Both the position numbers and the translations under genes were made by a program. Positions 8,751-17,073 of a stretch of 64,000 bases of DNA are shown here, one piece after another. Numbering within the stretch: the stretch's first letter is position 1; the number at the start of each line of letters is the position of its first letter. Source of the DNA: Methanobacteriota archaeon (GTDB lineage: Archaea > Thermoplasmatota > Poseidoniia > Poseidoniales > Thalassarchaeaceae); NCBI GenBank assembly GCA_018650285.1, contig JABIGF010000027.1, forward strand, positions 24,602 to 88,601, given 5' to 3'. The notes under the pieces were generated by a model. That model worked only from the letters and a program-made list of their open reading frames with translations, ran no database searches and was not told where the DNA came from.

Positions 8751-9035
8751 TCATGGTTGGAAAGTTCCTTCCATCTCGAATAGAGCTTCATTTGTGTCAA
8801 TATCAATCGGGATCATTCGAGTAACTGTGACTTCAAGTTTGAATTCTAGAGGGAAATTCTCGCGCAATTCAGAGTACAGTCTTGTCTGTACTTCTTCCGC
8901 ACTCCTACCGCGTAATACGGTTAGGCAATGCAGGGTATCTTTCTGTGCGCGCTCCACATAGTACTCAACGAGCCATTCTTTCATGCGTAGCGGTGCACTG
9001 TCGTGCTCCTCTGGTGTTCCGGCTTTCCCTTCCAT
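8751..9035 (-). CDS. small protein of unknown function (94 aa, possibly 134 aa)
   Basis: I do not recognise the family. The core has a mixed helix/strand pattern (MKEWLVEYYVERAQKD, LTVLRGRSAEEVQ, FKLEVTVTRM) and an acidic C terminus. Two starts compete. The ATG at 9155 overlaps the stop of the upstream gene as ATGA and gives 134 residues. The ATG at 9035 lies about 28 nt after a TATA-like TTTATA (9061-9066, minus strand), fitting a leaderless transcript, and leaves an 11-bp inverted repeat (9068-9078 / 9105-9115) outside the gene as a possible operator. I prefer 9035 because the intervening translation contains that repeat and looks less gene-like, but the overlap argument is real. Confidence 0.6.
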   Translation of the reverse strand: MEGKAGTPEEHDSAPLRMKEWLVEYYVERAQKDTLHCLTVLRGRSAEEVQTRLYSELRENFPLEFKLEVTVTRMIPIDIDTNEALFEMEGTFQP

Positions 9036-9060
9036 TAGTAGTAATATTGTACTGCACGTG

Positions 9061-9115
9061 TATAAATCCCCCGATAAATACACTTGATGCAGGTAGGGGG
9101 ATAGTTTATCGGGGG
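9061..9115 (-). promoter_or_regulatory. TATA-like box and CCCCCGATAAA inverted repeat
   Basis: The minus strand reads an 11-bp perfect inverted repeat (CCCCCGATAAA at 9068-9078 and its complement at 9105-9115, 26-nt spacer), then TTTATA about 28 nt before the ATG at 9035. The layout resembles an operator adjoining an archaeal core promoter. It would be coding if the longer start at 9155 is used. Confidence 0.45.
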
Positions 9116-9151
9116 TAATTGACAAATATTCTATTTTTCCGGAAATGGGGT

Positions 9152-10174
9152 TCATTCTTCTTCATTTCCGCCGCTGTCAGAGCCATCCCTCATTTTTTCT
9201 CTCTTTTCACCTTTCAAAAGCGGAGTGGCAAGTATGAGGCCCACCAAAGCGACGCCGCCAAGGACAAGAGTAGTCACTTCTAGGCCCCTTGCATCATTGT
9301 CAACAGAATGAATTTGCTGTGCGGCGATGATATTTCCATCGCTGTCTTCAGAAAAAATGACGGCCCCTAAATCATTGAGGCTGTGTTCGAGTTCTCCATT
9401 TTCATCAATTTGTGGAGTGTATTTCAATACGATAACTTTCTTTTCATCTGAGATATTTTGCCAAGAGCCAAATTCTAGGCCATTTTGGCTGCCATTGATT
9501 TCAACAGAACCATTTTCAGTATTTACAGTAATTCCTGCAATAGCTACATCATTATGTTGTTTGATGCCATTGAAAGCCCCAGGGTTGCTAATCTGTACAT
9601 TATCTGCAGTCACAACCAATGTCATGTTTACCGCTGTCAAACCTACAACTTCAATAGAGATTTGAATTTCATTATCCTCACTCATGGTTGGCTTGGAATA
9701 TTCAATGCTGAGTGAGTTTTCAGAATCTCTCTTGCCTGAGGATTTAAGATAAGCTTGATGTAATTGACTTTCAGTAAATATTCCTGACATTCTATCATTT
9801 CCATCCATCCAAATAGTGGGGTATTCTGCTTCAGTGGGGTTTTGTCCTAGATGCCAAGTTTGTAGGGTTGAGAAACGATTTCCTAGGTGGTCAATTCCAT
9901 CATTTGGGTGATAGGCGATTCTAGCGACTTCTGCACTTCTTTCCGAAGTGAAATCATTTATTGATGGGTTACTAATTGCACAGATATCGCACCAAATGGC
10001 GGTCAACTCTTGCATTACTATGACATTAGAACCAGTTGTGACTTCAAACGAATCGCAACCTAAACCTCCAGTGCAATCACTAGATTCTGCGGAAACTGGA
10101 TTCATTATGGAGATAGATGTCAACATTATTGCTGTTGATATCAACAGGGCAACCGCTTGTTGTGGTCGCAGCAT
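9152..10174 (-). CDS. secreted, membrane-tethered thioredoxin-like protein (WCDIC)
   Basis: The 340-residue product has an N-terminal hydrophobic signal segment (about residues 6-28, ending near NPVSAE), a thioredoxin-like domain with WCDIC (Cys62, Cys65) and a YPTIWMDG strand with the expected Pro. A beta-rich domain of about 150 residues follows, then a C-terminal TM (about 300-318) and a charged cytoplasmic tail. The topology places the CxxC outside the cell. The ATG at 10174 is chosen because it begins the signal peptide; longer in-frame starts overlap the divergent RlmE gene. Two extra cysteines (34 and 40) precede the fold. It is probably a thiol oxidoreductase serving exported proteins, in functional proximity to the divergently arranged VKOR/DsbB operon. 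Confidence 0.8.
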   Translation of the reverse strand: MLRPQQAVALLISTAIMLTSISIMNPVSAESSDCTGGLGCDSFEVTTGSNVIVMQELTAIWCDICAISNPSINDFTSERSAEVARIAYHPNDGIDHLGNRFSTLQTWHLGQNPTEAEYPTIWMDGNDRMSGIFTESQLHQAYLKSSGKRDSENSLSIEYSKPTMSEDNEIQISIEVVGLTAVNMTLVVTADNVQISNPGAFNGIKQHNDVAIAGITVNTENGSVEINGSQNGLEFGSWQNISDEKKVIVLKYTPQIDENGELEHSLNDLGAVIFSEDSDGNIIAAQQIHSVDNDARGLEVTTLVLGGVALVGLILATPLLKGEKREKMRDGSDSGGNEEE

Positions 10175-10224
10175 GGTTCTGCGATAGGTCTCCTTTACAT
10201 AGGCGCGCCGGCGGGGGCGCATCA

Positions 10225-10977
10225 ATGAGTAAGAGGTGGTATAGTGAGCACCGCCGCGACCCATGGCGTCGAAAGGCAAAGTCATCGGGTTATCGTGCGC
10301 GTTCTGCCTACAAACTTCTACAATGCCAAGAAAAGTTCAATTTGATACGAGAAGGCGACACAATTCTTGATATCGGCTCACACCCTGGGGGTTGGTCACA
10401 AGTGGCAGTAGAACTTGGGGGCGAAGAAGGTCGAGTCATCGGAATTGATCTAAAACCGTGTGAACCAATACCTGGTGCCGAGTTAATTGTTGGAGATATT
10501 ACCGAAGAAGGTACTCAAAATATCCTACTTGATATGCTTGACGGGGAGCCAATACATGCTATCGTGTCAGATATTTCCCCTGGCTTGACAGGGCAATATG
10601 AGATGGACCAAGCAATTTCTCTTGATTTAGTTTGTATGGTGATGGATTTTTCACTTCCTTTGTTGAATCCTGGTGGTTCATTTGTGACTAAAGTATTCCA
10701 AGGTCGTGGGATTGAAGCGGTAGTCAAAGCGGCGAAAAATCGTTTCTCAAAGGTTCAAAGATTCTCTCCAGTTGCAAGCAGAAATTCATCTTCTGAAGTG
10801 TATCTTGTTTGCCGAAATAAATTGCCTAAGGTTCGCGGCGGTGGGAAGCAAACAATCCGCGAGTCAGTTGAGGCGGAATTAGCCGAACAAGGTTACATTA
10901 CTGATGGTGTTGAGGAAAAAGATTCAACCGCGCATGGGCGTACCGGGTTCACTGTGCACAAATCTCGAAAAGAATAG
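10225..10977 (+). CDS. rlmE: 23S rRNA (uridine-2'-O-)-methyltransferase, RlmE/FtsJ family
   Basis: The product begins with MSKRWYSEHRRDPWRRKAK, a basic N terminus typical of archaeal RlmE, followed by RARSAYKL with the first catalytic Lys, the SAM-binding motif LDIGSHPGGWSQVA, the Asp motif VSDISPGLTG, and VTKVFQG with the second catalytic Lys. These form the K-D-K-E tetrad of the RrmJ/FtsJ family, which 2'-O-methylates a uridine in the large-subunit rRNA A loop. A basic tail of about 45 residues follows the methyltransferase core. The ATG at 10225 is 50 nt from the divergent secreted thioredoxin-like gene, so a compact bidirectional promoter is expected. Confidence 0.93.
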   Translation: MSKRWYSEHRRDPWRRKAKSSGYRARSAYKLLQCQEKFNLIREGDTILDIGSHPGGWSQVAVELGGEEGRVIGIDLKPCEPIPGAELIVGDITEEGTQNILLDMLDGEPIHAIVSDISPGLTGQYEMDQAISLDLVCMVMDFSLPLLNPGGSFVTKVFQGRGIEAVVKAAKNRFSKVQRFSPVASRNSSSEVYLVCRNKLPKVRGGGKQTIRESVEAELAEQGYITDGVEEKDSTAHGRTGFTVHKSRKE

Positions 10978-11019
10978 TTCACTTTCAGGTGAAGGGGCGT
11001 AGCCCCACACTTTCACTTT
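10978..11019. repeat. GGGGC-GTA-GCCCC hairpin flanked by two inverted AAAGTGAA copies
   Basis: Immediately after the RlmE stop, TTCACTTT occurs at 10978-10985 and 11012-11019 on either side of a perfect 5-bp hairpin GGGGC-GTA-GCCCC (about 10994-11006). The GTA triloop matches the hairpin at 1012-1028. It may serve as the 3' end of the RlmE transcript and as an upstream element of the next gene. Confidence 0.4.
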
Positions 11020-11041
11020 TCGTTGACCCCCTGCGAAATCC

Positions 11042-11049
11042 TATACTAT
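11042..11049 (+). promoter_or_regulatory. TATA-like box for the OB-fold gene
   Basis: TATACTAT centred about 26 nt before the ATG at 11071 fits an archaeal TATA box driving a nearly leaderless transcript. Confidence 0.45.
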
Positions 11050-11070
11050 CGGATAGCGTTCTCCAACACT

Positions 11071-11481
11071 ATGACTCAAGCAGTTAAACCAAATAGAATT
11101 GAAAATGATAAACAGATAGCAAGAAGAGCCGCAATTTTGCGGCACATCTATTCAGCGGAGAAGGCTGAAAGTAAATCGGAACCTAAATTGATTAAGGTAA
11201 ATCAACTGGTTGCTAGCACACCGGTGGCGAAATTGGAAGTGTTGGTACTTCGTAGATATCCACGCCGCCAAATCAATTCAATGAATTACCGTGGCCCAGT
11301 TGCTGCAGCTTGCGGTAGAGATGAAACGGGTGTTGTTGGACTTGTACTATGGGGTGAACAAGTTGACCAAGTTCGTACAGGGGATGTAGTCAGAATTACC
11401 AATGGTTGGTGTCGCCGTTCCCACGGCGAAATAGTTGTCAGTTCAGGAAGAACTGGTCAGTTGTCAGTTATTCAGAGTTAA
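11071..11481 (+). CDS. single-domain OB-fold nucleic-acid-binding protein (SSB/RPA-like)
   Basis: The 136-residue product has a charged N-terminal helix (RIENDKQIARRAAILRHIYS) followed by one OB fold: KVNQLVASTPVAKLEVLVL, a middle strand pair ending DETGVVGLVLWGEQ, DQVRTGDVVRITNGW, and a final GEIVVSSGRTGQLSVI. That order and the LWGEQxDxVxxGDVV signature match archaeal single-stranded DNA-binding proteins and the RPA/SOSS-B families. It probably binds single-stranded DNA or RNA. Unlike full RPA it has one OB domain, no zinc finger and no long acidic tail. The ATG at 11071 is supported by a TATA-like box 26 nt upstream; a longer frame begins at 11023 but would span that box. Confidence 0.8.
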   Translation: MTQAVKPNRIENDKQIARRAAILRHIYSAEKAESKSEPKLIKVNQLVASTPVAKLEVLVLRRYPRRQINSMNYRGPVAAACGRDETGVVGLVLWGEQVDQVRTGDVVRITNGWCRRSHGEIVVSSGRTGQLSVIQS

Positions 11482-11563
11482 ACTCAGTCGCAGTATGCTT
11501 GTCAACTCGATTAGCAACCATCAAAAGGGGGTGGCCTGTCGGCGGCTCGTTCGGTGATTGATA

Positions 11564-11731
11564 GTGGTCAAGAGAGCAACTATTTGCAATGCGTCAGGCA
11601 GACCTCTCGTTGAGAGAGATTCCACTTCATTCCCATGCCCTAAATGCGGTACTCCTGTGGGTCGTTCTGCTCAGTGCCGAAATCAAGGTGTGCCTTACAT
11701 CTGCGTTTCCTGCAAATTCCAGGGACCTTGA
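11564..11731 (+). CDS. small zinc-ribbon protein upstream of EF-1 beta, 55 aa
   Basis: Translating the stretch before EF-1 beta from a GTG gives a complete 55-residue protein with three recognisable cysteine groups: a single Cys in ATICNASGRPL, PCPKCGTPVG, then QCRNQGVPYICVSCKFQGP at the very C terminus. This is the treble-cysteine pattern of the short archaeal HVO_2753-type zinc-finger proteins, which are commonly encoded just before EF-1 beta. The first zinc knuckle has only one of its usual two cysteines. The stop TGA is followed by AGGTGA, the ribosome-binding site of EF-1 beta, and the genes are 10 nt apart. Its function is not known to me; linkage suggests a translation or RNA-related role. 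Confidence 0.8.
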   Translation: MVKRATICNASGRPLVERDSTSFPCPKCGTPVGRSAQCRNQGVPYICVSCKFQGP

Positions 11732-11741
11732 GGTGAAATAC

Positions 11742-12014
11742 ATGGGCGAAGTTGCTATTCGATACAAGATAATGTGCCACCCAGATTCTGAAGTATCTGC
11801 GGATGATATTGCTGCAGGACTATCTGCTATGGAAAATGAAGTTGGTGAAGTTCAAACTGTTGAAACTAAACCTCTTGCCTTTGGAATGATGTTTGTTGAG
11901 GCATACTGTGTTATCCAAGAGGGTGACGGCACTGTTGACAATTTTGAAGATGCTATCAAAGAAATCGATGGTGTTGGTGAAATTCAAGTTCTTGAGATTG
12001 GTCGCTTAATGTGA
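11742..12014 (+). CDS. ef1b: translation elongation factor EF-1 beta
   Basis: The 90-residue product matches archaeal EF-1 beta in length and pattern: MGEVAIRYKIMCHPDSE, then PLAFGMMFVEAYCVIQEGD with the strand that contacts EF-1 alpha, and an acidic helix ending DGVGEIQVLEIGRL. It is the guanine-nucleotide exchange factor that recycles EF-1 alpha-GDP during elongation. AGGTGA sits 6 nt before the ATG. A longer frame starting at 11589 overlaps the zinc-ribbon gene and is rejected. Confidence 0.92.
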   Translation: MGEVAIRYKIMCHPDSEVSADDIAAGLSAMENEVGEVQTVETKPLAFGMMFVEAYCVIQEGDGTVDNFEDAIKEIDGVGEIQVLEIGRLM

Positions 12015-12062
12015 TTAATTAGATGGTATTTACCATCATTGCCTTACAATATTGTTTACCCT

Positions 12063-13460
12063 TCACGATTGATGAAGCGGCGCTCTTGTAAATTCTCGAA
12101 GAAGAGTTGTGGCGTAGGTGCCAGGCGGTAAAGTGAATTTAAAATTAATACACGCACCTTCTGGATGCCAACGGTCATGTTCTTTTGGTCCAACTTCCCA
12201 GCGAGTGCTAAGTTCAGAAACATCAACAACGTCTGTAGACTGGAATGAAAAATCTGAGTAAGAACCAGTCAATGCTCTTTTTGTTCCTCTTGTGGTTAAG
12301 CGAGGGATCGCATCAATTACCCAAGTTACATCTTGGAGATTTAGTTTCTTAAGAATTCGTTGCTCAATATCTGCAACTTCCCCCTCAGTTTCAGCAGATT
12401 CGGTGCCTAGTAGTGTACCAGTAACTGCCAAACGCCCTAATTTACAATTTCTTGTAATTCTATCAATCATATGTTCAGAAACTTTTGCTAATTTTTTTGT
12501 GTCAATTTTTGATGAACTATCTATTGGCCCAACAACATCGCCAACGATTGGTTGTGATATTGAAATTCCTGAACGGATTCTTTCTCCCAAAATGTGATTG
12601 AATGCAAGTGACTGTAGTGAATGGATAGTCATCAATTGTAAATTATTAGGTAAACGTCGGTAAGCCGCAATCCAATCGTCAGGCTTCTTTTTCAATGAAT
12701 AAAGGATATCTCGTTCATATCCTAATTGTTTTGGAATTATTTCTATTGCCCCTTCGACATCGTGGTTCTCTCTCCAATGTTTCCGAAATGTTGCAACCTC
12801 TTCATGTTCGTTTAATCCCTTCATGCCGAGATATGCGTTGACAGCATCCTCCCACTCGCCATTGACTACATGCCGCCCTACGACAGGAGTGACAGGGCGA
12901 GTTGAGCCGAATCTTTGTGGACCAACCCAATTAGGAAAGAAACCGTCACCTAATTTTTCAACTAAGGCGGTGTTTATTTTTTCAACTTCAGCAAGCGCAT
13001 CTTCTTTACTCATAGGTGTACCATCTTTGTTGGCACAACCACGAACAGTAATACTGAATCGGTTATTAGAATGAGAACCCATTGAAAGTTTTTGATGGCT
13101 GCGGCCCAATACCTCGAGTTGCACATCTTTGATATCCACTTCTGAAACTCTTTTCATCGGTGCATCAATGACAAATAATTGTGTAGTAATCGCTCTCTTA
13201 TCTTTGGTTCCAGAGAACCAAATTCTCTTACGAGATATTTTTAGAGATTTAGCAAGCCGATTTACGAATCGGTTTGTTTCCCAATTTTCAAGTGTAATTC
13301 GTGCGACAGTGAAGCGACCCTTTGGATCAAGAGCAGGTGTAGCCCCATCTTCCGTTACGCGGAAATCTGCAACTCTGACTTTGATTAGCCCACCAATGCC
13401 GTCGCCCTTGCAAACCCATTGGTCTAGGCCAAGTTCCGCGGCAATGCCAGCAGAATCCAT
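12063..13460 (-). CDS. truD: tRNA pseudouridine synthase D
   Basis: The 465-residue protein has the TruD layout: an N-terminal region with VRVADFRVTE, a catalytic segment WFSGTKDKRAITTQ (catalytic Asp87), a conserved VGPQRFGSTRP motif, and a long inserted TRUD domain before the C-terminal YATTLLREFTR. TruD isomerises uridine 13 in tRNA. It starts at an ATG 13 nt after the RpoL stop with GAGGCGAG upstream, so it is the second gene of an rpoL-truD pair. The final residues converge on EF-1 beta on the opposite strand. Confidence 0.93.
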   Translation of the reverse strand: MDSAGIAAELGLDQWVCKGDGIGGLIKVRVADFRVTEDGATPALDPKGRFTVARITLENWETNRFVNRLAKSLKISRKRIWFSGTKDKRAITTQLFVIDAPMKRVSEVDIKDVQLEVLGRSHQKLSMGSHSNNRFSITVRGCANKDGTPMSKEDALAEVEKINTALVEKLGDGFFPNWVGPQRFGSTRPVTPVVGRHVVNGEWEDAVNAYLGMKGLNEHEEVATFRKHWRENHDVEGAIEIIPKQLGYERDILYSLKKKPDDWIAAYRRLPNNLQLMTIHSLQSLAFNHILGERIRSGISISQPIVGDVVGPIDSSSKIDTKKLAKVSEHMIDRITRNCKLGRLAVTGTLLGTESAETEGEVADIEQRILKKLNLQDVTWVIDAIPRLTTRGTKRALTGSYSDFSFQSTDVVDVSELSTRWEVGPKEHDRWHPEGACINFKFTLPPGTYATTLLREFTRAPLHQS

Positions 13461-13472
13461 GTTCTGCTCGCC

Positions 13473-13733
13473 TCAGGAGAGCTTGATGGTGGAGAACTCT
13501 TTGGCGATATCAGCGCTAATCGCCTTCAAAATCTTTGATGCATCCTTACCTTTCTTTGCACGAAGGTACAATTCTGGGTCATCAAGGCCAGGGTGGCCAG
13601 TGAAGTAGTTTGAATATTCCACGTCTTTGTTTTCATTCAATCGTGTTCTAAAGAGCTGAAGTGCCGTGTGGCTTTCACCAATTAGTCGAATACGGAGTTC
13701 GCTTCCTTCGTTGAGTAGTACCTTGATTCCCAT
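13473..13733 (-). CDS. rpoL: DNA-directed RNA polymerase subunit L (Rpb11/RpoL)
   Basis: The 86-residue product matches archaeal RpoL: MGIKVLLNEGSELRIRLIGE, then SHTALQLFRTRLNENKDVEY, the GHPGLDDPELYLRAKKG motif and a C-terminal helix. It dimerises with RpoD to seed RNA polymerase assembly, like eukaryotic Rpb11. In the usual motif this position reads DHTLGNLL; here it is SHTALQLF, a mild divergence. The ATG at 13733 is preferred because GGAG lies about 8 nt upstream and the protein begins as in other archaea; an ATG at 13763 would add ten residues. Confidence 0.88.
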   Translation of the reverse strand: MGIKVLLNEGSELRIRLIGESHTALQLFRTRLNENKDVEYSNYFTGHPGLDDPELYLRAKKGKDASKILKAISADIAKEFSTIKLS

Positions 13734-13843
13734 GTCTATCGCTCCGGCGACTTGGGGACCCATTTTGAACCTTTGGAAAAAAAACACCTTCTTTTCAGTT
13801 CTGTTGCCTTCCCCCTTATCAATGAAATGACGGTGGGCGCACC

Positions 13844-16435
13844 ATGAGTGCGGATGGTGCAGTACAGCGCATTCAGCGCTTAACGACTGTATTTGAGAAG
13901 GGTTCACCCGGCATTCTTTTCGGAGCAGTCATCATAACACTCATTTTTGGCCTGTTTCTTTTCCCACTTCCATCTTTTCACACGGACTTAAGCGCCTTTG
14001 CCCCTGAAGGGCCCAATGATGCCGTCGAAGAGAGGATTGGTGATGCATTTGGAAATGAGAGAAAGCCACTTTTTGTTCACGTTGAAGTGGATGATGGCAG
14101 CAATATTTTGTCAATTAGTGCATTGCAACAACAGCAATCTGATTTGGCAGAGATATTGAATTGGTCTGACCAACACGGCCCCCTTATCTCTGAATATGTT
14201 GCAATACCAGATATTATCCAAAGGGGATTAGATGAATCATCGCAGCCGTCACAACTGAGTGATGCAGTAAGTTGGGAGCAATTACTCAACGATACTTTGG
14301 ACGAAGGGCAAACTTGCGGCGATGGTGCATCAGATGAAGAATTATTGATGTTGGCTAGTTTTGGCCGAGATGCTTTGTTAAATCGTGATTTGAAATTTGA
14401 GGATACAACTTGCCTTTGGTTGGATTCAAACCGCACAAGCGGCGAAGCAACACCGTCTGCTAGCAGTAATCTCTGGATTCTTTACATCAGACCTGATTTA
14501 GATGATGAACAGAGACAAGTGATGGTCAATGAGTTGCGTCATCAGTTCAATGCGGTGGGTGAAGATGGAGATCTGAACTACGGGATAATTTCTGATGATG
14601 TGCTGAGTTATGATATCAACGAAGGTACGATTGACAATCTCGTCTGGTTAATCGCAGGTGCACTGCTAGTGGTGGTGGTAATTCTTGCATTTGCGTTCCG
14701 TTCTGTGCGTGGAGTTGTTTTTCCTCTCGCCGCACTTTCGATGGCTATTGTTTGGACTTATGGTGCTTTAGCGGCAATGACGTCAACCTTTTCTGTGTTA
14801 CATGTAGCAGTCGCTCCAGTAGTCTTAGGGCTTGGAATTGATTATTCTATACATCTTCAGAGAAGTTACGAAAGACGTTGTTCTCAGGGCGAGGAGACAG
14901 CACGTGCTTGGGCTTTAGCCATTGACGAACTTTATGTTGCACTTACTTTGACAGTTATTACCACTGTTGCCGCTTTCCTCTCTAATGTTGTTTCGCCTCT
15001 ACCACCGGTGCAAGCATTTGGAATGGCACTGGCTTTTGGTGTGGTCTCAGCATTCATCACTTCTACAGTTGTAGTGGGTGCTATGCATACAATGATGGAG
15101 AGAAGTAACCATCGATTTAGGCCTGAAAGCCATTGGGAGAAGTTGAAACAGTATGCACGTGAGGTGGTAATTACTCAACGTAAAACCCAGGCATTTGCTT
15201 TGATTCTTGTTGTGATGTTGACTGTTGGTAGTGTTGTTGCTGCTGCAGCAAAACTTGAAACAGAATTTGATTTATCAGATTTCTTGAATGAAGAAATGGA
15301 AGTCATGCAGGTGCGAAATGAAATTTATGATGCTTACGAAGCAACAGGTTGGAGACCTGTATACATTCTTTCGGAACCGATTGATGGTGCTGATAGAATC
15401 ATTGACGACGCTAGTTTTATAGAAGCGAATAACCAGATGAACCATCGTTTGGAATTGGCGCCGCGTGTAGTAATTCCGTTAGCCGTAGGTGATGGTGAGG
15501 CGATGATAGAATCAGTACACTCAGTATTACGAGATGCCATTGAAGAAGATGCGAATTTTGGTGCTACCTATGGGTTAAGAGTGGTGGGAGATGACCTAGT
15601 TCCAAACGAATACGATACTGGGGATAGTATTGCCGCACTTCTTAATCTCCGTGATAATGATTCAACCGGAGACATGCTTTCAGGAGCATCTTGGGCTGAC
15701 CGAGTCAATAGTGTGGCACATTTCTCGTTTGACCAAAGCAATGGTTGTAGTGACGGCTGTTTACTCTATATGAGGGCCGAAGTAATGATTCAAGTGTCAA
15801 GTAACAGCGAATCAATAGAAGCAGTTGAAGGGTTAGAAAATGTTGTTGCGCAATCTTCAGGGAAGTATGGCGTGCAAGCTTCCATGATTGTTAGTGGAGA
15901 TGCAGTTCGGCTCAATTTAGTATTGAAAGGATTGACAACATCTCAATTGGAATCGACTGCAATTAGTTTGATTGTCTCTACATTGGTACTTTATGTTCTG
16001 ACTCGAAGGATAGGTCTCGCAATCATTGTCATTACTCCGGTTGCTATTGCCGCCATTTGGGTTGTAGGTGCAATGGCTTTGTTCAATCTAAATTGGAATG
16101 TATTGACTGTTATGGTAACAGCCCTGACCATAGGTTTAGGTATTGATTACTCTATTCACGTTTGGCGAAAATTTGAGATTTTAAAAGATAAAATGGATCC
16201 GTGGGAAGCAATTAAGGAGATGCATGCAAGCACTGGCTCTGCCCTCATATTGTCTGCTGGTACAACGATTTGTGGATTCTTGGTTCTTCGTCTTTCACCG
16301 ATGCCAGTGGTGCAAGATTTCGGTGTAGTAACTTCTCTGACGGTACTTTTCTCTTTAGTGCTAGCACTTGGTTTGATGCCGTTATTGTTGGCTGCTGACA
16401 GCACTCTTGAAAACGGCAATGAATCATTAGATTGA
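13844..16435 (+). CDS. RND/MMPL-superfamily exporter, 863 aa
   Basis: This is a second duplicated RND-type transporter. TM1 lies at about residues 24-44 and is followed by an ectodomain of about 220 residues. The first TM block contains GLGIDYSIHLQRS (near 330). After a linker, the second TM and ectodomain are followed by a block with GLGIDYSIHVWRK (near 765). The conserved Asp and His in both motifs match the HAE3/MMPL exporters. It is shorter than the copy at 1057-4152 and has small ectodomain insertions with Cys pairs. A TATA-like TTATCAAT lies about 25 nt before the ATG, fitting a leaderless transcript divergent from rpoL. The substrate is unknown; lipids or hydrophobic compounds are typical for the family. 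Confidence 0.9.
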   Translation: MSADGAVQRIQRLTTVFEKGSPGILFGAVIITLIFGLFLFPLPSFHTDLSAFAPEGPNDAVEERIGDAFGNERKPLFVHVEVDDGSNILSISALQQQQSDLAEILNWSDQHGPLISEYVAIPDIIQRGLDESSQPSQLSDAVSWEQLLNDTLDEGQTCGDGASDEELLMLASFGRDALLNRDLKFEDTTCLWLDSNRTSGEATPSASSNLWILYIRPDLDDEQRQVMVNELRHQFNAVGEDGDLNYGIISDDVLSYDINEGTIDNLVWLIAGALLVVVVILAFAFRSVRGVVFPLAALSMAIVWTYGALAAMTSTFSVLHVAVAPVVLGLGIDYSIHLQRSYERRCSQGEETARAWALAIDELYVALTLTVITTVAAFLSNVVSPLPPVQAFGMALAFGVVSAFITSTVVVGAMHTMMERSNHRFRPESHWEKLKQYAREVVITQRKTQAFALILVVMLTVGSVVAAAAKLETEFDLSDFLNEEMEVMQVRNEIYDAYEATGWRPVYILSEPIDGADRIIDDASFIEANNQMNHRLELAPRVVIPLAVGDGEAMIESVHSVLRDAIEEDANFGATYGLRVVGDDLVPNEYDTGDSIAALLNLRDNDSTGDMLSGASWADRVNSVAHFSFDQSNGCSDGCLLYMRAEVMIQVSSNSESIEAVEGLENVVAQSSGKYGVQASMIVSGDAVRLNLVLKGLTTSQLESTAISLIVSTLVLYVLTRRIGLAIIVITPVAIAAIWVVGAMALFNLNWNVLTVMVTALTIGLGIDYSIHVWRKFEILKDKMDPWEAIKEMHASTGSALILSAGTTICGFLVLRLSPMPVVQDFGVVTSLTVLFSLVLALGLMPLLLAADSTLENGNESLD

Positions 16436-16437
16436 CG

Positions 16438-17073
16438 TTATTCATCTTCAGAGATGAGGTTTTTGATGTCAACTCCTAATTCTCTTGCTACGAGTATTAG
16501 TGCCATCCATACTGTGATTGCGCCAAGTGATTTCCTCTTTCTCTGAGCCCGTCTCATCACCTCTTGTCTTGCTAACTTCGACTCTTTTGATACAAGTTGT
16601 AGGAGCGCGGGGACATCGTAATAATTGGGCTTAGTGGTACCAACTATAGATTTCGTTTCGCTGATATTAGGTGTTTTTTGGGGGACTTCAATTTCTGGTT
16701 CTTCGTCAACGGCATCCTTCGTTTTATGGTCGTCATCAGAGGTGATTATTGCCTTTGATGAATCAAAACCATCTGATTTTCGAGGACAATTTGGTGGTTC
16801 TTCAATTAATCGTTGACGGGGAAACCATCCTAGTGGGACATTTACTCCTGATAATTCAACATTGGTTGTCAATTTGTCATCTACTGATAGTAACCATTCT
16901 TTTTCTAGTAATTTCGCTAGCAATGCTTCTGCATCATGTGGGGCTAACCACCCCAGGTCAAGGCTCCACGTTCGAATTATTGAATCAGCATCAAGGGGTT
17001 CATTGCCCCAAGTTCTCCAAGTCATAGCTAGAAGTTGGCGAATGTCATCTTCTGCTTCAGTCGTCCTATCCAT
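16438..17073 (-). CDS. DUF2240-family protein, 211 aa
   Basis: The N-terminal 90 residues match the archaeal DUF2240 pattern: WGNEPLDADSI, LGWLAPHDAEALLAKLLEKEW and VNVPLGWFPRQ. A charged, low-complexity linker (about 95-145) leads to a C-terminal helical region with YYDVPALLQLVSKESK and MRRAQRKRKSLG, then a hydrophobic helix. DUF2240 proteins are widespread in euryarchaea but have no assigned function; the arrangement suggests a winged-helix-like or tRNA/DNA-associated module, which is only inference. The ATG directly follows the stop of the upstream gene (17074), so they form a two-gene operon. Confidence 0.75.
   Translation of the reverse strand: MDRTTEAEDDIRQLLAMTWRTWGNEPLDADSIIRTWSLDLGWLAPHDAEALLAKLLEKEWLLSVDDKLTTNVELSGVNVPLGWFPRQRLIEEPPNCPRKSDGFDSSKAIITSDDDHKTKDAVDEEPEIEVPQKTPNISETKSIVGTTKPNYYDVPALLQLVSKESKLARQEVMRRAQRKRKSLGAITVWMALILVARELGVDIKNLISEDE

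Noticed and set aside
10117..10224. N-terminal extension of RlmE
   Set aside because: It is antisense to the divergent secreted protein's signal peptide and lacks family similarity.
13736..13907. N-terminal extension of RpoL
   Set aside because: The upstream part has no family match and contains a poly-T tract; the ATG at 13733 has a ribosome-binding site and the expected N terminus.
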